Source: Adineta vaga (taxonomy: Eukaryota > Rotifera). Taken from it: a stretch of 64,000 bases of DNA. Shown here piece after piece: positions 32,341 through 43,443 of the stretch; position 1 is the first letter of the stretch; each line of letters begins with the position of its first letter. Location: the NCBI GenBank assembly GCA_021613535.1, contig CP075493.1:10850001-10914000 (forward strand), in the 5' to 3' direction. The notes beneath the pieces are model-generated. The model searched no databases and was not told the DNA's origin. It worked only from the letters and a program-made list of their open reading frames with translations. The translations under genes and the position numbers were made by a program.

Positions 32341-34177
32341 ATGGTAGGAATCAAACGATCACGAAGTGATGGTGATTATGGTTACAATAAAAATAAGAAA
32401 CAAAACTTTGATACCAACAATTTTATTTTATTACCTAAAAACAAGTTAGTATGAGATGAGTTCTATCACAATATTTATTTTCTATTTATTTAGATCTTGT
32501 TTTGAAAATTTAGCTAGTGAAATCATTTATGAAGTCTTTAGATATCTTGATTTCTCTCATATCTATCAAAGTTTTTTCCATTTAAACAACCGATTGAATA
32601 GATTAATTCTTAATCCAAATGGTTTTCTTCAAATTAATGTTTGTTCGATGTCAAAATCTAATTTCGATCTTTATCATCAACATTTAATTCAACCAAATAG
32701 ACATCGAATAAATTATCTTCGTTTATCCAATCCATTTACAGTTGATTTCGTTTTTTCTCCACCGCTTTTAATTCATCGTTTTATTCAACTTGAAACATTG
32801 ATTCTTGATCATATTGATACAAAATATCTGAAAAATATATTCCGACATTTAATGGATTTACCACAACTTCAATCATTAAATCTTTCATTTACGGATACTC
32901 TTTCATATTCACCAACTTTACTTTTTGAATCCATATTTCAATTATCAAAATTAAAATCATGTCAATTAAGTTATCAAACAAAATCCGATACTTTACCATT
33001 TCCATTTTATCTATCTAAAATTTATTCAACTTCGATTGAATCTTTAGTTATCAATACTTGTCTTTCTATTGATTCATTAGATGCTATATGTTGTTGTTTG
33101 CCAAAACTTCGTTATTTATCTATTGATTATCTTGTTGGATCTAATTCCTTTATGCGAACCTTTTCCGGTTCAATTTCATTGACACATTTCAAAACTCTTT
33201 CCGTTAAACTTGAGAATTTAAATTATCCGACATTCATACAATTGATCAAATCTGTCTTTAGCCGTATTGAAATTCTACATTTGACAACATCCGATCCAAA
33301 CTATTTACATGTCGATCAATGGGCACTTTTAATCTCATCTTGTCTAGTCAATTTACGTATTTTTGACATCTATTACAATGGAGTTCTACGACAAACTGAT
33401 TTTATGTACAATTCTATACTTCGTACTTTTGATCGTTCATTTTGGAATGAACGAGGATGGTATTTCACACATGAAAGTGAAGAACAAGTACATTTCTATC
33501 GTTTGCCATGTTATTTAACAAATCCATATCGAAGAAAGAGCTATGAACTTTATTGGGAACATCTTTCATCATCTGCTTCAAATCAATGTTTTACTTCAGT
33601 TAAACATGTTCATTTACGTAGTGACAATATGTTGAATCGTTCCGAGAAATATTTTCCAAACGCAACGATGTTAACGATTGAACACAATCTTCAACCACGG
33701 AATGATTCCTTTTCAATTGCTTTAAATGAAATTCTTCCGTTAAAACATTTGAAAAAATTGATTATTAAAAATTATTATTTTCCATTTGAAAAAGTTCTTC
33801 AATTATTAAAATCAACATCTAACTTACAAAGCTTATGCTTAGAACATATTGATCTTAATACGATGCTATTAAATGATTTGATCCAAATAACATCAATTAC
33901 AACACTTGAACTTCATCGCCAATGTACCTATGATGATTTCCAACTATTGATGTATATTTTTCCACAATTACAATCAATGAAAATTGGAATGAATCGAAAA
34001 GAAATTCATCCAATAATTCGATATTTATTCACAAAACCGAATCATCTATTTTCACTATGTATTACACAAATTCCAAAAGTTTGTTTACAAGAAATCAAAA
34101 AATTGATTAGAGTAGACAATTTAATTACACATTATTTGATCAAATTATTTGATCATGATCTATACTTGTGGTGGTAG
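32341..34177 (+). CDS. F-box/LRR protein, second family
   Basis: Two exons, 32341-32444 and 32494-34177, joined in phase 2. A Lys/Asn-rich N-terminus (MVGIKRSRSDGDYGYNKNKK) leads to the F-box FENLASEIIYEVFRYLDF with FFHLNNRLNRLI. About 500 residues of irregular leucine-rich repeats follow (LRLSNPF, FIQLETLILDHID, LPQLQSLNLSFTD, LKKLIIKNYYF, LQSLCLEHIDL). This is the common rotifer type of F-box-LRR, unlike the exon-per-repeat gene at 20356. Probable SCF substrate receptor; target unknown. An upstream in-frame ATG at 32317 would add eight residues. Confidence 0.8.
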
Positions 34178-34431
34178 AGTTTTAGTTGTTCTTGTTTTTG
34201 TTTTTTTTTTGTACAAAATTAGATATTTGTTTTACAATAAATGAAATAATTCGTTGATTTATATTTTCATTGAAAGTACAGCGAGTTCATTCTCTGTGAA
34301 ACAATGTGAACAATAGTTCTTTTTGATTACATCTTTATTCTTTCTTAAAATGTGTTAGAAAAGAGCAAGTTTATTCGATAAAAAAATGTGACTTTCACTT
34401 CTTATCTTTGTCAGTTGATAACAACAAAAAC

Positions 34432-35721
34432 TTATGCACGTTTGAATGCTTCACGAAATCCATCTTCACTTTTTTCAATCATTTCTTCCGTTGCAGTCAG
34501 ACAGATACGAAAATATCCTTTCATCACACATACTGATCCTGGTAAACACCAAATATTGTATTCCGATAAAATCACACAAAATGCTCGATCATCTTCTAAT
34601 GGTGATTTCACCATGACATAGAATGTTCCTTCTGGACGAATAGGTATTTCATAGCCAATGGATATCAACATATCACACATTATATTTAATTTCTTTTCTA
34701 ATCGATCCATATCAATTCCAATAGATAATGTTTCAATATCTTGAATACTATATTGTGAAATACAATCAGGTACCATAAATCCATTCATCATTCTCGTTTG
34801 AGGTATATATAGACGAAATAATGAACGATAATAGAAAGGTATTTGATCAGATAGTGCAATATATCCTAATCGAATACCTGGATTAAGTAATGTCTTTCCA
34901 TACGTGTAACAAATAAATGTATAAGGATAAACAGAAGCAGGACAGATAAATTGCGAATTTTTAAAGATAATTTTTTTATATGCTTCATCAGATATCAACC
35001 AAATTGGTTGAGCATCATCACCATAGTGTATTTTACGTCTCTCATATTCTTGTAATAGAAGATTAGCTAAAGATTGCAATAATGATAAAGAATAGATTCT
35101 TCCTGTGGGATTATGTGGAGAATTGATGATGATTATTTTTGTTTTATCATTAATATGAGCTTTGATAGTATCTAAATCTAAATCAAATGTTTTCTGATCA
35201 CTTTTAACAATAATAGGAGTAGCTGAACATCGTAGAATCATTGCTTCATATAAAAACCACGTTGGAGTAGAAAATATCACTTGATCATCTTTATTTAATA
35301 GCATTGATAAACATGTATATAATCCACCAATATTTCCTGTCACTAAATGAATATCTTCACAATCAAATGATAAAGGTGAGAATTGCTTTGATAAATTTGA
35401 TGCAATTATTTTTCGTGATGGATGACTATTTGAATTATTTTCATCACAATAAGCATACCATTGAGGATTTAATGGTTCGATATATTTCTGATATGAAGAT
35501 AAAAATGCGGGTAAAGCCATTTCACGTGGATTACCAAATGTAAAATCACATCGCGTCGTTTCATTCGATGAACTTATACCTTTGTAATATTCATTATGTG
35601 CAAACGAGAATATTTGTTGATAATGAGCAGAATTTATTCCTGCCAATATTCGTTCACTAAATATTGAGGTAAGTGTTTTCGGTGAAGTTTCATCTGCATT
35701 ACTAATAGTTTTGGATTCCAT
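34432..35721 (-). CDS. PLP-dependent aminotransferase, class I/II
   Basis: Fold-type I aminotransferase of 429 aa, single exon. Visible motifs are VTGNIGGLYTCLSMLL (PLP phosphate-binding turn), STPTWFLYEAM, the cofactor-binding INSPHNPTGR, SDEAYKKI, and the Schiff-base lysine in YGKTLLNPGIRLGY (Lys276). Near the C-terminus RICLTATEE carries the carboxylate-binding Arg. Length and motifs suggest an intact enzyme on an amino acid substrate, not further defined. It could be of bacterial origin, which needs a phylogeny. Confidence 0.88.
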   Translation of the reverse strand: MESKTISNADETSPKTLTSIFSERILAGINSAHYQQIFSFAHNEYYKGISSSNETTRCDFTFGNPREMALPAFLSSYQKYIEPLNPQWYAYCDENNSNSHPSRKIIASNLSKQFSPLSFDCEDIHLVTGNIGGLYTCLSMLLNKDDQVIFSTPTWFLYEAMILRCSATPIIVKSDQKTFDLDLDTIKAHINDKTKIIIINSPHNPTGRIYSLSLLQSLANLLLQEYERRKIHYGDDAQPIWLISDEAYKKIIFKNSQFICPASVYPYTFICYTYGKTLLNPGIRLGYIALSDQIPFYYRSLFRLYIPQTRMMNGFMVPDCISQYSIQDIETLSIGIDMDRLEKKLNIMCDMLISIGYEIPIRPEGTFYVMVKSPLEDDRAFCVILSEYNIWCLPGSVCVMKGYFRICLTATEEMIEKSEDGFREAFKRA

Positions 35722-36180
35722 TTTCGATTGAATGATAATAACAAAGAAAAGTAAATGTGGTAAGAGAACGTATACTTTTGTTTTATGTCAGATATTTCTT
35801 CTATGTCAATAGAAACATGTGCTTTTATTCACATTGTTCACATAGAATAGAATAAATAATCTTTTAATTCGATCTTTAAGGACAACGAAAGGTCATAGAA
35901 TAAAGACAATAAATAAATGATATATTTCGTTACATATTAATTTCAATGAAAACTTATGATCCGAATACCGAATACGATTTAAGGATGAAACAATAAATGC
36001 GTTCAGTAAAATCTTATGACTATATACACTTGAATTTTGCTCACAAGTAGTGAAAGAAAATAATCTGACTCATTCATAAAGCAACGAGAAAAATGTTTTT
36101 CTACTGAAAATCATAAGTAAAAGAATACTTATGCTGTTGGTTGAATTTTTAAATGGCTCGTCATGAACAGTTGAGATCGT
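35722..36180. other. Intergenic, no gene seen
   Basis: Promoter side of the aminotransferase. AT-rich; nothing recognised. Confidence 0.5.
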
Positions 36181-36500
36181 ATGAAAATTCTAAAAAAGAA
36201 ATCAAATAATTACAACTTTTCATCATATCAGATTAGCTCATTTATTACTTGTTTAGAAAATTTATCCAATGAAATTTATTATGAAATCGATAGAAAAATA
36301 CACAATCATATGACTTTCATTGTTTTTGCCAAAGAACAATCGACATATTTCTAAACATTAACATTATAACTATTTTGAAAAGCAAACAACAAATGATTCG
36401 ATATTTAACGTGTCATTATCTTTGGTCAATTCTTCATATTCTTCGCTTTGAATACTTTTCCTCATTATCAATTTTTGAATATTCATCTTTGATAATTCAT
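36180..36500 (+). pseudogene. F-box/LRR gene remnant
   Basis: After an AG at about 36255 the plus strand reads ENLSNEIYYEI, matching the F-box start ENLASEIIYEV of the gene at 32341-34177, including the upstream splice-acceptor context (TGTTTAG). The frame is then lost within about 30 codons. Short in-frame fragments with Leu and Phe spacing (about 36415-36480) may be LRR remnants. This is a decayed duplicate. Confidence 0.4.
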
Positions 36501-36723
36501 GAAAATATTACGAGTTGTCTCTGACATACAGTAAAGATCTTACTTGAAAAATGTTCGTAATTATCTAAAAACAAATAAATTTCATAATCGAAATTTTTGT
36601 AAGATAAATTTCTCTTTGCACAAAACTGACAGAATAATGTATTATTCATATTCGTATATACTAGAAATTTTGATATGTGCATTTTTTCGATAGCTAAAAC
36701 AACGAATGGTTGTTGTTAAGTTC

Positions 36724-36867
36724 TCAATAAGATTTCATATGATGACGACAAGCTTTTATTTTCATTATTTGTTCTGATACTGTTGAAATATCATCTAATA
36801 ATTTCGATGTACAAAATTCGAATATACTACCTTCCAACAAATGATCGTCATTGACTAAACACGACAT
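36724..36867 (-). other. Small coding-like frame, 47 aa
   Basis: Begins MSCLVNDDHLLEGSIFEFCT and ends MKSY-stop. Amino-acid composition looks protein-like, but no family, splice partner or paralogue is visible. It could be a last exon or a relic. Confidence 0.2.
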
Positions 36868-36954
36868 ACAATGTTGAAGATAGTAGATCTAGTATGTTTT
36901 CGACAGTTACATTAGTTATCTGAAAGCATATCTTTGTCTTTTAACTTCATTTAT

Positions 36955-38016
36955 TTACTCATGAGAATCAAAATAAGTTAAAAATGAACGTATTTCATAC
37001 AGATTATTTTTTCGTTGTTCATCATTGATAAATTTCAAAATTTTACATAAATATTTTCTTGATATTACCATTGATTTTTTCTTTTCTTTGCTTTCATTTA
37101 CTTTTAAATCTATTTGTTTTGATGAAATATACCAAGGTAATTGAATACTCGATCGATAAAGATATTTAAAATCAATTAAAAATAATGGAATTATTCGTGA
37201 AACATGTGTTAAAACTAATTCATTGTAACGGAAGCCTATTGGTTTTCCAGCTTTATCCCTTTTTGGTATTGCTGCACATACCAAAAGAGTATTGGTGGTA
37301 GATGTGTAAGGTAAACAATGAACAGCTATCTGACTACTATAGATTCCCGTTCCATATTGTTGACCATGTAAAGAAGGAATAATTGGCGCGCCACTATTTG
37401 TCGGATGTGGTTGATTTGGTATGAGGAAACCATAACGAAGAATACTTTCGATATTGTTTAATGCCGTACCATGATAAACTAAATGTGGAAGGTATAATCT
37501 ACTTCGTAGTTGTTGCATAAAATCATTTTGAACGGATTCACTGATTGGTGCGAGTCGAATATTTTTTAATTCAATGTGAGAATTCTTCTCGAAACATGTC
37601 TTGATCCATTGATGACTGACATGATAAAAATGACGACGAAAGTTTGCAAAACTTGCGAGATGGTCAGTTCGAAGCATTCGTGAATATTTAGGTGTTGAAG
37701 GTGGTTGAAATTCTTGATCGCATTCAAATTTAAAAGTCTTTTCTTCAGTAGGATAATGATCGTATCGAAATTGTTTTCGTTCAGCTTTGTTCTTCTTCTG
37801 GTCATGTGCACAACTGATACGAAGAAGTGGTGACTGAGATTTAAGTGTTTTTCTTGAAAGTGGACAAGAAGATTTCTTTGCCAGTCGTAATTTTGTGTTT
37901 TTTGATGATTTGGTATAATAACGAAATTCGAATAGATCAATTTGTTCATCAATCATGGAAGACTTATGACTAGAATAGTAATCAAATTCATCGTAATCAC
38001 TATCTGACGACAACAT
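36955..38016 (-). CDS. PARP-fold ADP-ribosyltransferase, stand-alone
   Basis: Single-exon 353 aa protein. The N-terminal 120 residues are charged, Ser-rich and probably disordered. The C-terminal domain has the PARP/ART core: LVYHGTALNNIESILRYGF (His182), QQYGTGIYSSQI (Tyr221) and RYNELVLTHVSRIIPLFLI (Glu266). These match the H-Y-E triad and its surroundings in poly(ADP-ribose) polymerases, so NAD+-dependent ADP-ribosylation is plausible. It lacks the helical regulatory domain, zinc fingers, WGR and BRCT of PARP1-type enzymes. Mono-ADP-ribosyltransferase activity seems more likely than polymerase activity, but that is inference. Confidence 0.7.
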   Translation of the reverse strand: MLSSDSDYDEFDYYSSHKSSMIDEQIDLFEFRYYTKSSKNTKLRLAKKSSCPLSRKTLKSQSPLLRISCAHDQKKNKAERKQFRYDHYPTEEKTFKFECDQEFQPPSTPKYSRMLRTDHLASFANFRRHFYHVSHQWIKTCFEKNSHIELKNIRLAPISESVQNDFMQQLRSRLYLPHLVYHGTALNNIESILRYGFLIPNQPHPTNSGAPIIPSLHGQQYGTGIYSSQIAVHCLPYTSTTNTLLVCAAIPKRDKAGKPIGFRYNELVLTHVSRIIPLFLIDFKYLYRSSIQLPWYISSKQIDLKVNESKEKKKSMVISRKYLCKILKFINDEQRKNNLYEIRSFLTYFDSHE

Positions 38017-38492
38017 GTTTTGATTGTCTTTAATTATGAAAAATTAGAAAAAAACGAAGCATGCATATATATATATATATAAATAGAAGACAACTGACGT
38101 AAGAATGTCATGTTATTGTGAAACAGCATTATTTTTGTAGATAATATGAGTCATGTTATATTTATCGTTCGTTTTAAGAACTATTTGATCTAGTTTTGCA
38201 AATTTTTTTATTAATATTCATGTATAGAATGATGCTTACACAAATAGAAATCGAGAATATGTGATTATTTTTCAAAACTACACACGATATGCTTCGATTG
38301 ATACTATTGAAATTTATTATTTATTTTTGGAATCAATGACACGCTAAAGAAAAAGATGATTGTCAGAGTTGGAATCAAAACAATATATATATAGTTTCGA
38401 CTTTGATAATTCTGGTTTAAAAGATAGAAATTAAGCCATAAAAAGAAGGACAAAAAGTTATGACGAGTAAATAATTAGATGCACATTTCCAG
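38017..38492. other. Intergenic, no gene seen
   Basis: AT-rich, with an (AT)n run near 38065-38081. It holds the promoter of the PARP-like gene and the 3' flank of the RING gene. Confidence 0.5.
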
Positions 38493-39917
38493 TTAATTAG
38501 TTTGTGTACCTCGACAGATTGGACATTGAACCGAAGTCTAAGAAGAAAGTTATCAATTCGATTACAAAGAAAAACTTCTTCGACATTTACCTTTAACCAT
38601 GGATCTATACATTCCGCATGAAAGTAATGATCACATCGTAAACGTTTCATAGTTTCACCGGTTTTATATTTACTTAAACAGATTGCACATTTATCATCAT
38701 TCGAACCTGATTTATTTGCTTTTCGATAAGTCGTCGTTGGTATACGTTTAATATCATTATCCGATAGACCAACAGAAGGCGTTTCATCGTCCCAAAGTAG
38801 ATCAGCTAGATTCTAAGTAGAAAAAAATATCACATCATTCAACAACACGTACATTTAAAATAAACTCACACCCAATTGAATATGAAGAACAGCTGGTCGT
38901 TGCATCATCAATGCAAAAGCAAGCATATCAATTGGAGTTACAGACAAGCCACCAGAAGGCTCATAATCATCATCATTATTATTATTATGAATACGCTGAG
39001 CATCTACTGTTGGATGACGATGACCAAGAAAACTTCTAAAATAAAACGATTTTATATTATAGTCAAGAAAACCATTTATTAAAATAAGCACTGAAGAAAA
39101 TTCGTTAGAAGAGATGCTGGATGATGACGTTGTATCGACATATGTTGTTGCGGTACGGATGATGAAGGATGATTGGAATGTTGAACAGAATTCATATGTT
39201 GCGGTACGGATGGAGTATTTGACGATCGATGATGTCTACCATAGAGAAACAGCTATAGGTGCAATAAAGATATAAGTTATATTTACGAAGGTTGCGAAGG
39301 ATATGTATCTTGTTGATAATGATTTTGATCGTATTGATCTACATTTCTTCCATAGTTCGAATAATCTTGATCATAGTAATTAGAATTGTTTCCATAATTT
39401 GAATAGTCTTGATCATAAGAATATGTTGGATAAGCTGAGGCGTAGTTTGATGGTGATGGTGATCGTTGCTGTTGTTGTGGATTATTAGTGTAATAATCGT
39501 TAGTATACGATTGAGGATATTGTGCATGCGAATAGTCAGAAGGTGGTTCTAAACGATATCGACGCTGTGATCGACCATTTGATGAATTCTAATGTAGAAA
39601 GTATCAAACATTGGATTGCTATTTCAATGAGAACTTTTCTGACTTACGTTTGCTCGACTGGATGATGATCTTGCCACATCATCGGGATATCTATCTGAAT
39701 GAGAATAGTCCTCATTATATTGTCGATGAGAACGCGGAGGAGTAGGTACAGGAAAATTTCTTTCTCGATTCGGTTGATAAGTAGATTGAGACGCAAAGTC
39801 TCTTGCCGTTGTAGGCACATATTGTCGAGATGAACTATTTGATGGTCGATTCGACTGTGCAGCTACACGACGAGGAGAAGATGATTGATACCAATCGTCG
39901 TAATATTGATGCGACAT
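38493..39917 (-). CDS. RING-H2 E3 ubiquitin ligase with long disordered N-terminus
   Basis: Six exons: 39917-39648, 39588-39287, 39235-39092, 39035-38872, 38805-38591 and 38537-38493, all with introns of 51-66 nt. The first three exons encode a Ser/Tyr/Gln/Asn/Arg-rich region with repeated YDQDYSNYG units. Exon 4 has a conserved-looking helix (VTPIDMLAFALMMQRPAVL). Exons 5-6 encode the RING-H2: CAICLSKYKTGETMKRLRCD, HYFHAECIDPWLK and CPICRG, then a stop. The zinc ligands are complete. The intron between WLK and TSVQCPIC splits the RING. It resembles RNF38/RNF44/RNF111-like ligases with C-terminal RINGs; substrate unknown. Confidence 0.85.
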
Positions 39918-40258
39918 CAAGTACGATTCAGAAAAATGTGAACTATGTTGTCGATAGATACACTCGACTGCGTCGTTTCAAATGTACAAATAAATATTGC
40001 ATGCTATTACACCTACTTCCCAATCATGATTCATGAGATGGGAAGTAAAATGAGAAGAAGAACGAATAAGACCGTTATGAAAACGTATGCAATGACAACT
40101 ATCGACATCTTTTCTCTCCAACAATACCTGAGTGTATGTTTTGAAAAGAATAGTAATTTGGAAGAAAACAACGTATAGTCATTAAAACTGTGTTTTGATT
40201 AGATATTTTTATTATTAAATACACAAAAAGAAATAACTATCATTCGACTATTAAAGCC
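39918..40258. other. Intergenic, no gene seen
   Basis: Spacer between the start of the RING gene and the 3' end of the third GPCR. Nothing recognised. Confidence 0.5.
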
Positions 40259-41290
40259 TCACTGCGCATTATCTGTTCTCAAACCATTTCTTACTGCTGT
40301 TGCTCCTTCAGTTCCCGTAGATTGTTTTGGAGGTCGACGAAGTATCTTTACTTGAAGAAGACTAAAAAATTCTCGTCGAAACATTTTTGATGAAATCATA
40401 AAATTGATAAAGGTTAATGCAAAGCCAAGATAGAGTGGAACAAATGTCATATTATTAATAAATAGTTCCATTTGAAGGCGAACTGGTGATTTTGGTATGT
40501 GCATTGTAATCGATTGATAGATGAGATAACATGGATTTGGTATATTAAGAAAAATAAAGAGAATGATTTGATTGATCAACATTTTTTGAAGTTGACCATC
40601 TGTTTTTGACTTTTTACCATGTCGAATAGATTGACCGTTATTATTACCTGTAGTACCTGGTTCAATACGTCTATTCGTGTGACCAACGTTATTAGCAGTT
40701 AATAGACCAAAAATTAGCATTAAGAGTATGGGAAGAATACCACTGTCAATTGTAATATAAATGCTAAAAAATATTCCATAAAGACCTGATTGAGGTTGAC
40801 AAATGTTGTTTTTAATTTCATAGAAAACGAGAACTTGAATATACATCAGATTCCAAAAAATTGCATTACTAATAATCACACGAAGTGCAATTTTGCATGA
40901 ACTCCATCGACGACGCAGAGCGTCTCGAGAACTCGAAAAGAAACGATCAATCGAAGCCATAATAATATTATAACGTGAATTAGCAATAAGAACATAGAAT
41001 AGATAAAAACGTATCTTACAAAACCAAAGATTCATATTAATTGTTTGAATATTGTAACCAAATTGAAGCATCCGAGAGAGTAAAGCAAAATTGAAAGCTA
41101 ACAATTGTGAGCAACTTGAAGCAAGAAAATACATTGCACATGGACTTTTACGAAATGTTGGTTGATAGAAAATAATACAAGTTAAAATCGATCCAATATT
41201 CCCCATCAACCAAATAATACCAAAAGCATACTGTGAAATAGTTATATTCAACAAATTGATCAGATCTATTAGATGAGTATCGTTAATCAT
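40259..41290 (-). CDS. Rhodopsin-like GPCR, type 3
   Basis: Intronless 343 aa seven-transmembrane receptor. TM1 contains GIIWLMGNIGSILTCIIF; TM2 starts with SPCAMYFLASSCSQLLAF. TM3 ends MASIDRFFSSS (DRF in the DRY position) with Cys before TM3 (LWFCKIRF) and Cys in loop 2 (NNICQPQSG), the usual disulfide. Cytoplasmic loop 3 is long and basic with HGKKSKTDGQLQKML. The C-tail is KILRRPPKQSTGTEG. The SPCAMYFLASS pattern links it to the receptor at 55734-56782 (SSSCCIYFFAAS). Ligand unknown; probably peptide. Confidence 0.85.
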   Translation of the reverse strand: MINDTHLIDLINLLNITISQYAFGIIWLMGNIGSILTCIIFYQPTFRKSPCAMYFLASSCSQLLAFNFALLSRMLQFGYNIQTINMNLWFCKIRFYLFYVLIANSRYNIIMASIDRFFSSSRDALRRRWSSCKIALRVIISNAIFWNLMYIQVLVFYEIKNNICQPQSGLYGIFFSIYITIDSGILPILLMLIFGLLTANNVGHTNRRIEPGTTGNNNGQSIRHGKKSKTDGQLQKMLINQIILFIFLNIPNPCYLIYQSITMHIPKSPVRLQMELFINNMTFVPLYLGFALTFINFMISSKMFRREFFSLLQVKILRRPPKQSTGTEGATAVRNGLRTDNAQ

Positions 41291-42009
41291 TGTGTTACTC
41301 CTCTTTGTTTAATGCGATCTGCACATGAATAAATTAGCAATGTAAGTATTATTTGGAAATGCAATAAGATATATGGAATCAAGAATACTTATACATGACA
41401 AGATTAAACTAAGTAAGACTACAGTATAAACCTACACCCTCGAACTCAATCAATTTACCTCAATGCAAAGAAAAGAGAACAACAAGTTGACAGGAAACAG
41501 AACTATAAGAATATTTAATTATTTATAGACATATGCAGAGAAAGCGTACTAGTGATGTGATAAAAACCATACTAAACAAAGTACACATATGCATATCGTC
41601 CGATATTAAATCTGTTTTCATTCGAACTTCGTATCACAAGAATCTATGTAAACAATTTTGCTTTTCTATATTTTTCAATGTGTGAGCGAATTGTCGAATA
41701 ATATGATAGTATATTTGGTCTCGGAATTCCATTTTTAATCTTACAAATGTGAAGAAAAAAGTAAAATAAAAAACGTCGATTTCATTTAGTTTTCTTGTGA
41801 TCATATTTTTTTAAAATTTCTTCTGTATAATGAATGTGCATCCGAATATTTTCTCATCAGGTCAAATGACAAAGACATTTCCTTGTAGAATTGTAATATC
41901 TTGTCGTAATCATTCATTTCTTCATGTGCACATACCTTATTATAATAGAAAGGGCTTTGATTCGAAAACACTGATTAACTGAAGATTCAAACTAACAGGA
42001 TTCATTTTA
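41291..42009. other. Intergenic, no gene seen
   Basis: AT-rich spacer upstream of the GPCR. No gene or repeat recognised. Confidence 0.45.
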
Positions 42010-43120
42010 TTTATGTCGATAGGTTTCTCTCATCTGTGAGCTTCCTTTCAGTCCAGGAAAAAACATTTCGTTTCCATCCAAAGATGCATTATGAAAATTG
42101 ATTCCCGTTAAATTAGCAGCAACAAATAAACATGAATAACATTGAACAATTGAAGTCGATTCATTCCTCAATTATTGATATTTGAAAAGATCAATATCGA
42201 ATGATTGACTTGACTTTCAGTTGGAATACAATCATTCATAATAACATTTGTTAAATTACAATGAAGAAAAGTTGCTTGCGTTGCATTTGTTCGTATTAGA
42301 ACAGCTTGTTCAAAATCTGTATTTTCAAATAATGTTTGATAAAGATTTGCATCCATTAAATCAGTTCGGATAAACAATGATCTCTGAACTTTTAAATATC
42401 CACACTCAGATTCAATACTCCATTTAAACTTTAAATAACTCAAATCGCATTGAATCATATGAAAGCACCAGTAAAGTCACATCGAAAACATTGAAATTCT
42501 TGTAGGACAGAATGATTCATCGTTGCATGACTAAAATTCTACCATAATAAAGTGATTTTTTTAAATAGATTCAAGAAGAAATGCCTTTCTAAATGTTGTT
42601 GGATGTTCCATGTCTATCTTCACAAAATGTTACATGTCCAATTGTTAATTGTAGATTTGCTTGTGTCATAATGGAATATTGAAAATCATTTCCAGATAGT
42701 TGAATATTTACTAGAGATACTTCAGTTAAATCAATCGAGACACTATCATTCATTCGGTATGTGATTATTCCCGTTCTAGTGAAGACAACGAATTAAATAA
42801 GATTTTCGTTTCGAATCTAATTGAGATAGACCACTAAATGTATACAACTGAAGAATGGACCGAGACGAAAGTTCTATATAAGTAGAAATATTATTTTTTT
42901 CAAAAACTTTTGACAAAAATTTCATGTAATTATTTTGACGATTTTGTTCTGCAATGAAATTTTCAGTGTTAGTTTGAATTCTTGTATAAATTGGAATTGC
43001 TACTGGTACACATAAACCAACCAGAATTTTTGCCCATTCAAAACATGAACATTTACTTTTTCTTCGAGAAAAATGCCATCTCAATTCCAAGGTATTTTGC
43101 AGATAAATCAAGTATCCCAA
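42010..43120 (-). pseudogene. Membrane-anchored pentapeptide-repeat gene, decayed
   Basis: The minus strand begins with an N-terminal hydrophobic segment (FEWAKILVGLCVPVAIPIYT) and a helical linker. Pentapeptide-like repeats (A-D/N-L-x-x) follow in three different frames: VSIDLTEVSLVNIQLSGNDF and MTQANL (about 42740-42640), LMDANLYQTLFENTDFEQAV (about 42365-42300) and AANLTGINFHNASLDGNEMF (about 42120-42060). Stops and frame changes near 42776, 42590, 42465 and 42170 separate them, and no GT..AG introns repair all of them. A two-domain repeat protein that has lost its frame is the best reading. Confidence 0.6.
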
Positions 43121-43443
43121 TAGGAAACAAGGTCTTTGTTCACAGTAACGACATGTATGTTGATAAGAATTTTATCATGATAGATAGTGAGAATAGAAGA
43201 GTCTAGATAGAAAAAAAAGAGTGAATGTAACTCAAGCATTTCTTTTCCGTTGAAAGTCATAAGACCTGATAACTTCTTGATTTCGAAAAGTTTCACCCTA
43301 TTGTCAGAAACTAGATGTTTGAATCGAAAAGTATAGTCGAATGTTTATCGTAAATTAGAAGACAAAATTAACTTTGTTAAATATTTTTAAACCTTGTAGA
43401 GTTAATATAGAATCATATTATCATCTCTTAAACAGCATTATTA
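43121..43443. other. Intergenic, divergent promoter region
   Basis: Short AT-rich spacer between the decayed pentapeptide gene and the beta-lactamase-like gene. Confidence 0.4.

Noticed and set aside
30237-35721. A functional pair of APH kinase and aminotransferase (hydroxylysine-type pathway)
   Set aside because: The partner of hydroxylysine kinase is a class III PLP phospho-lyase, whereas this aminotransferase has class I/II motifs; three unrelated features lie between them.
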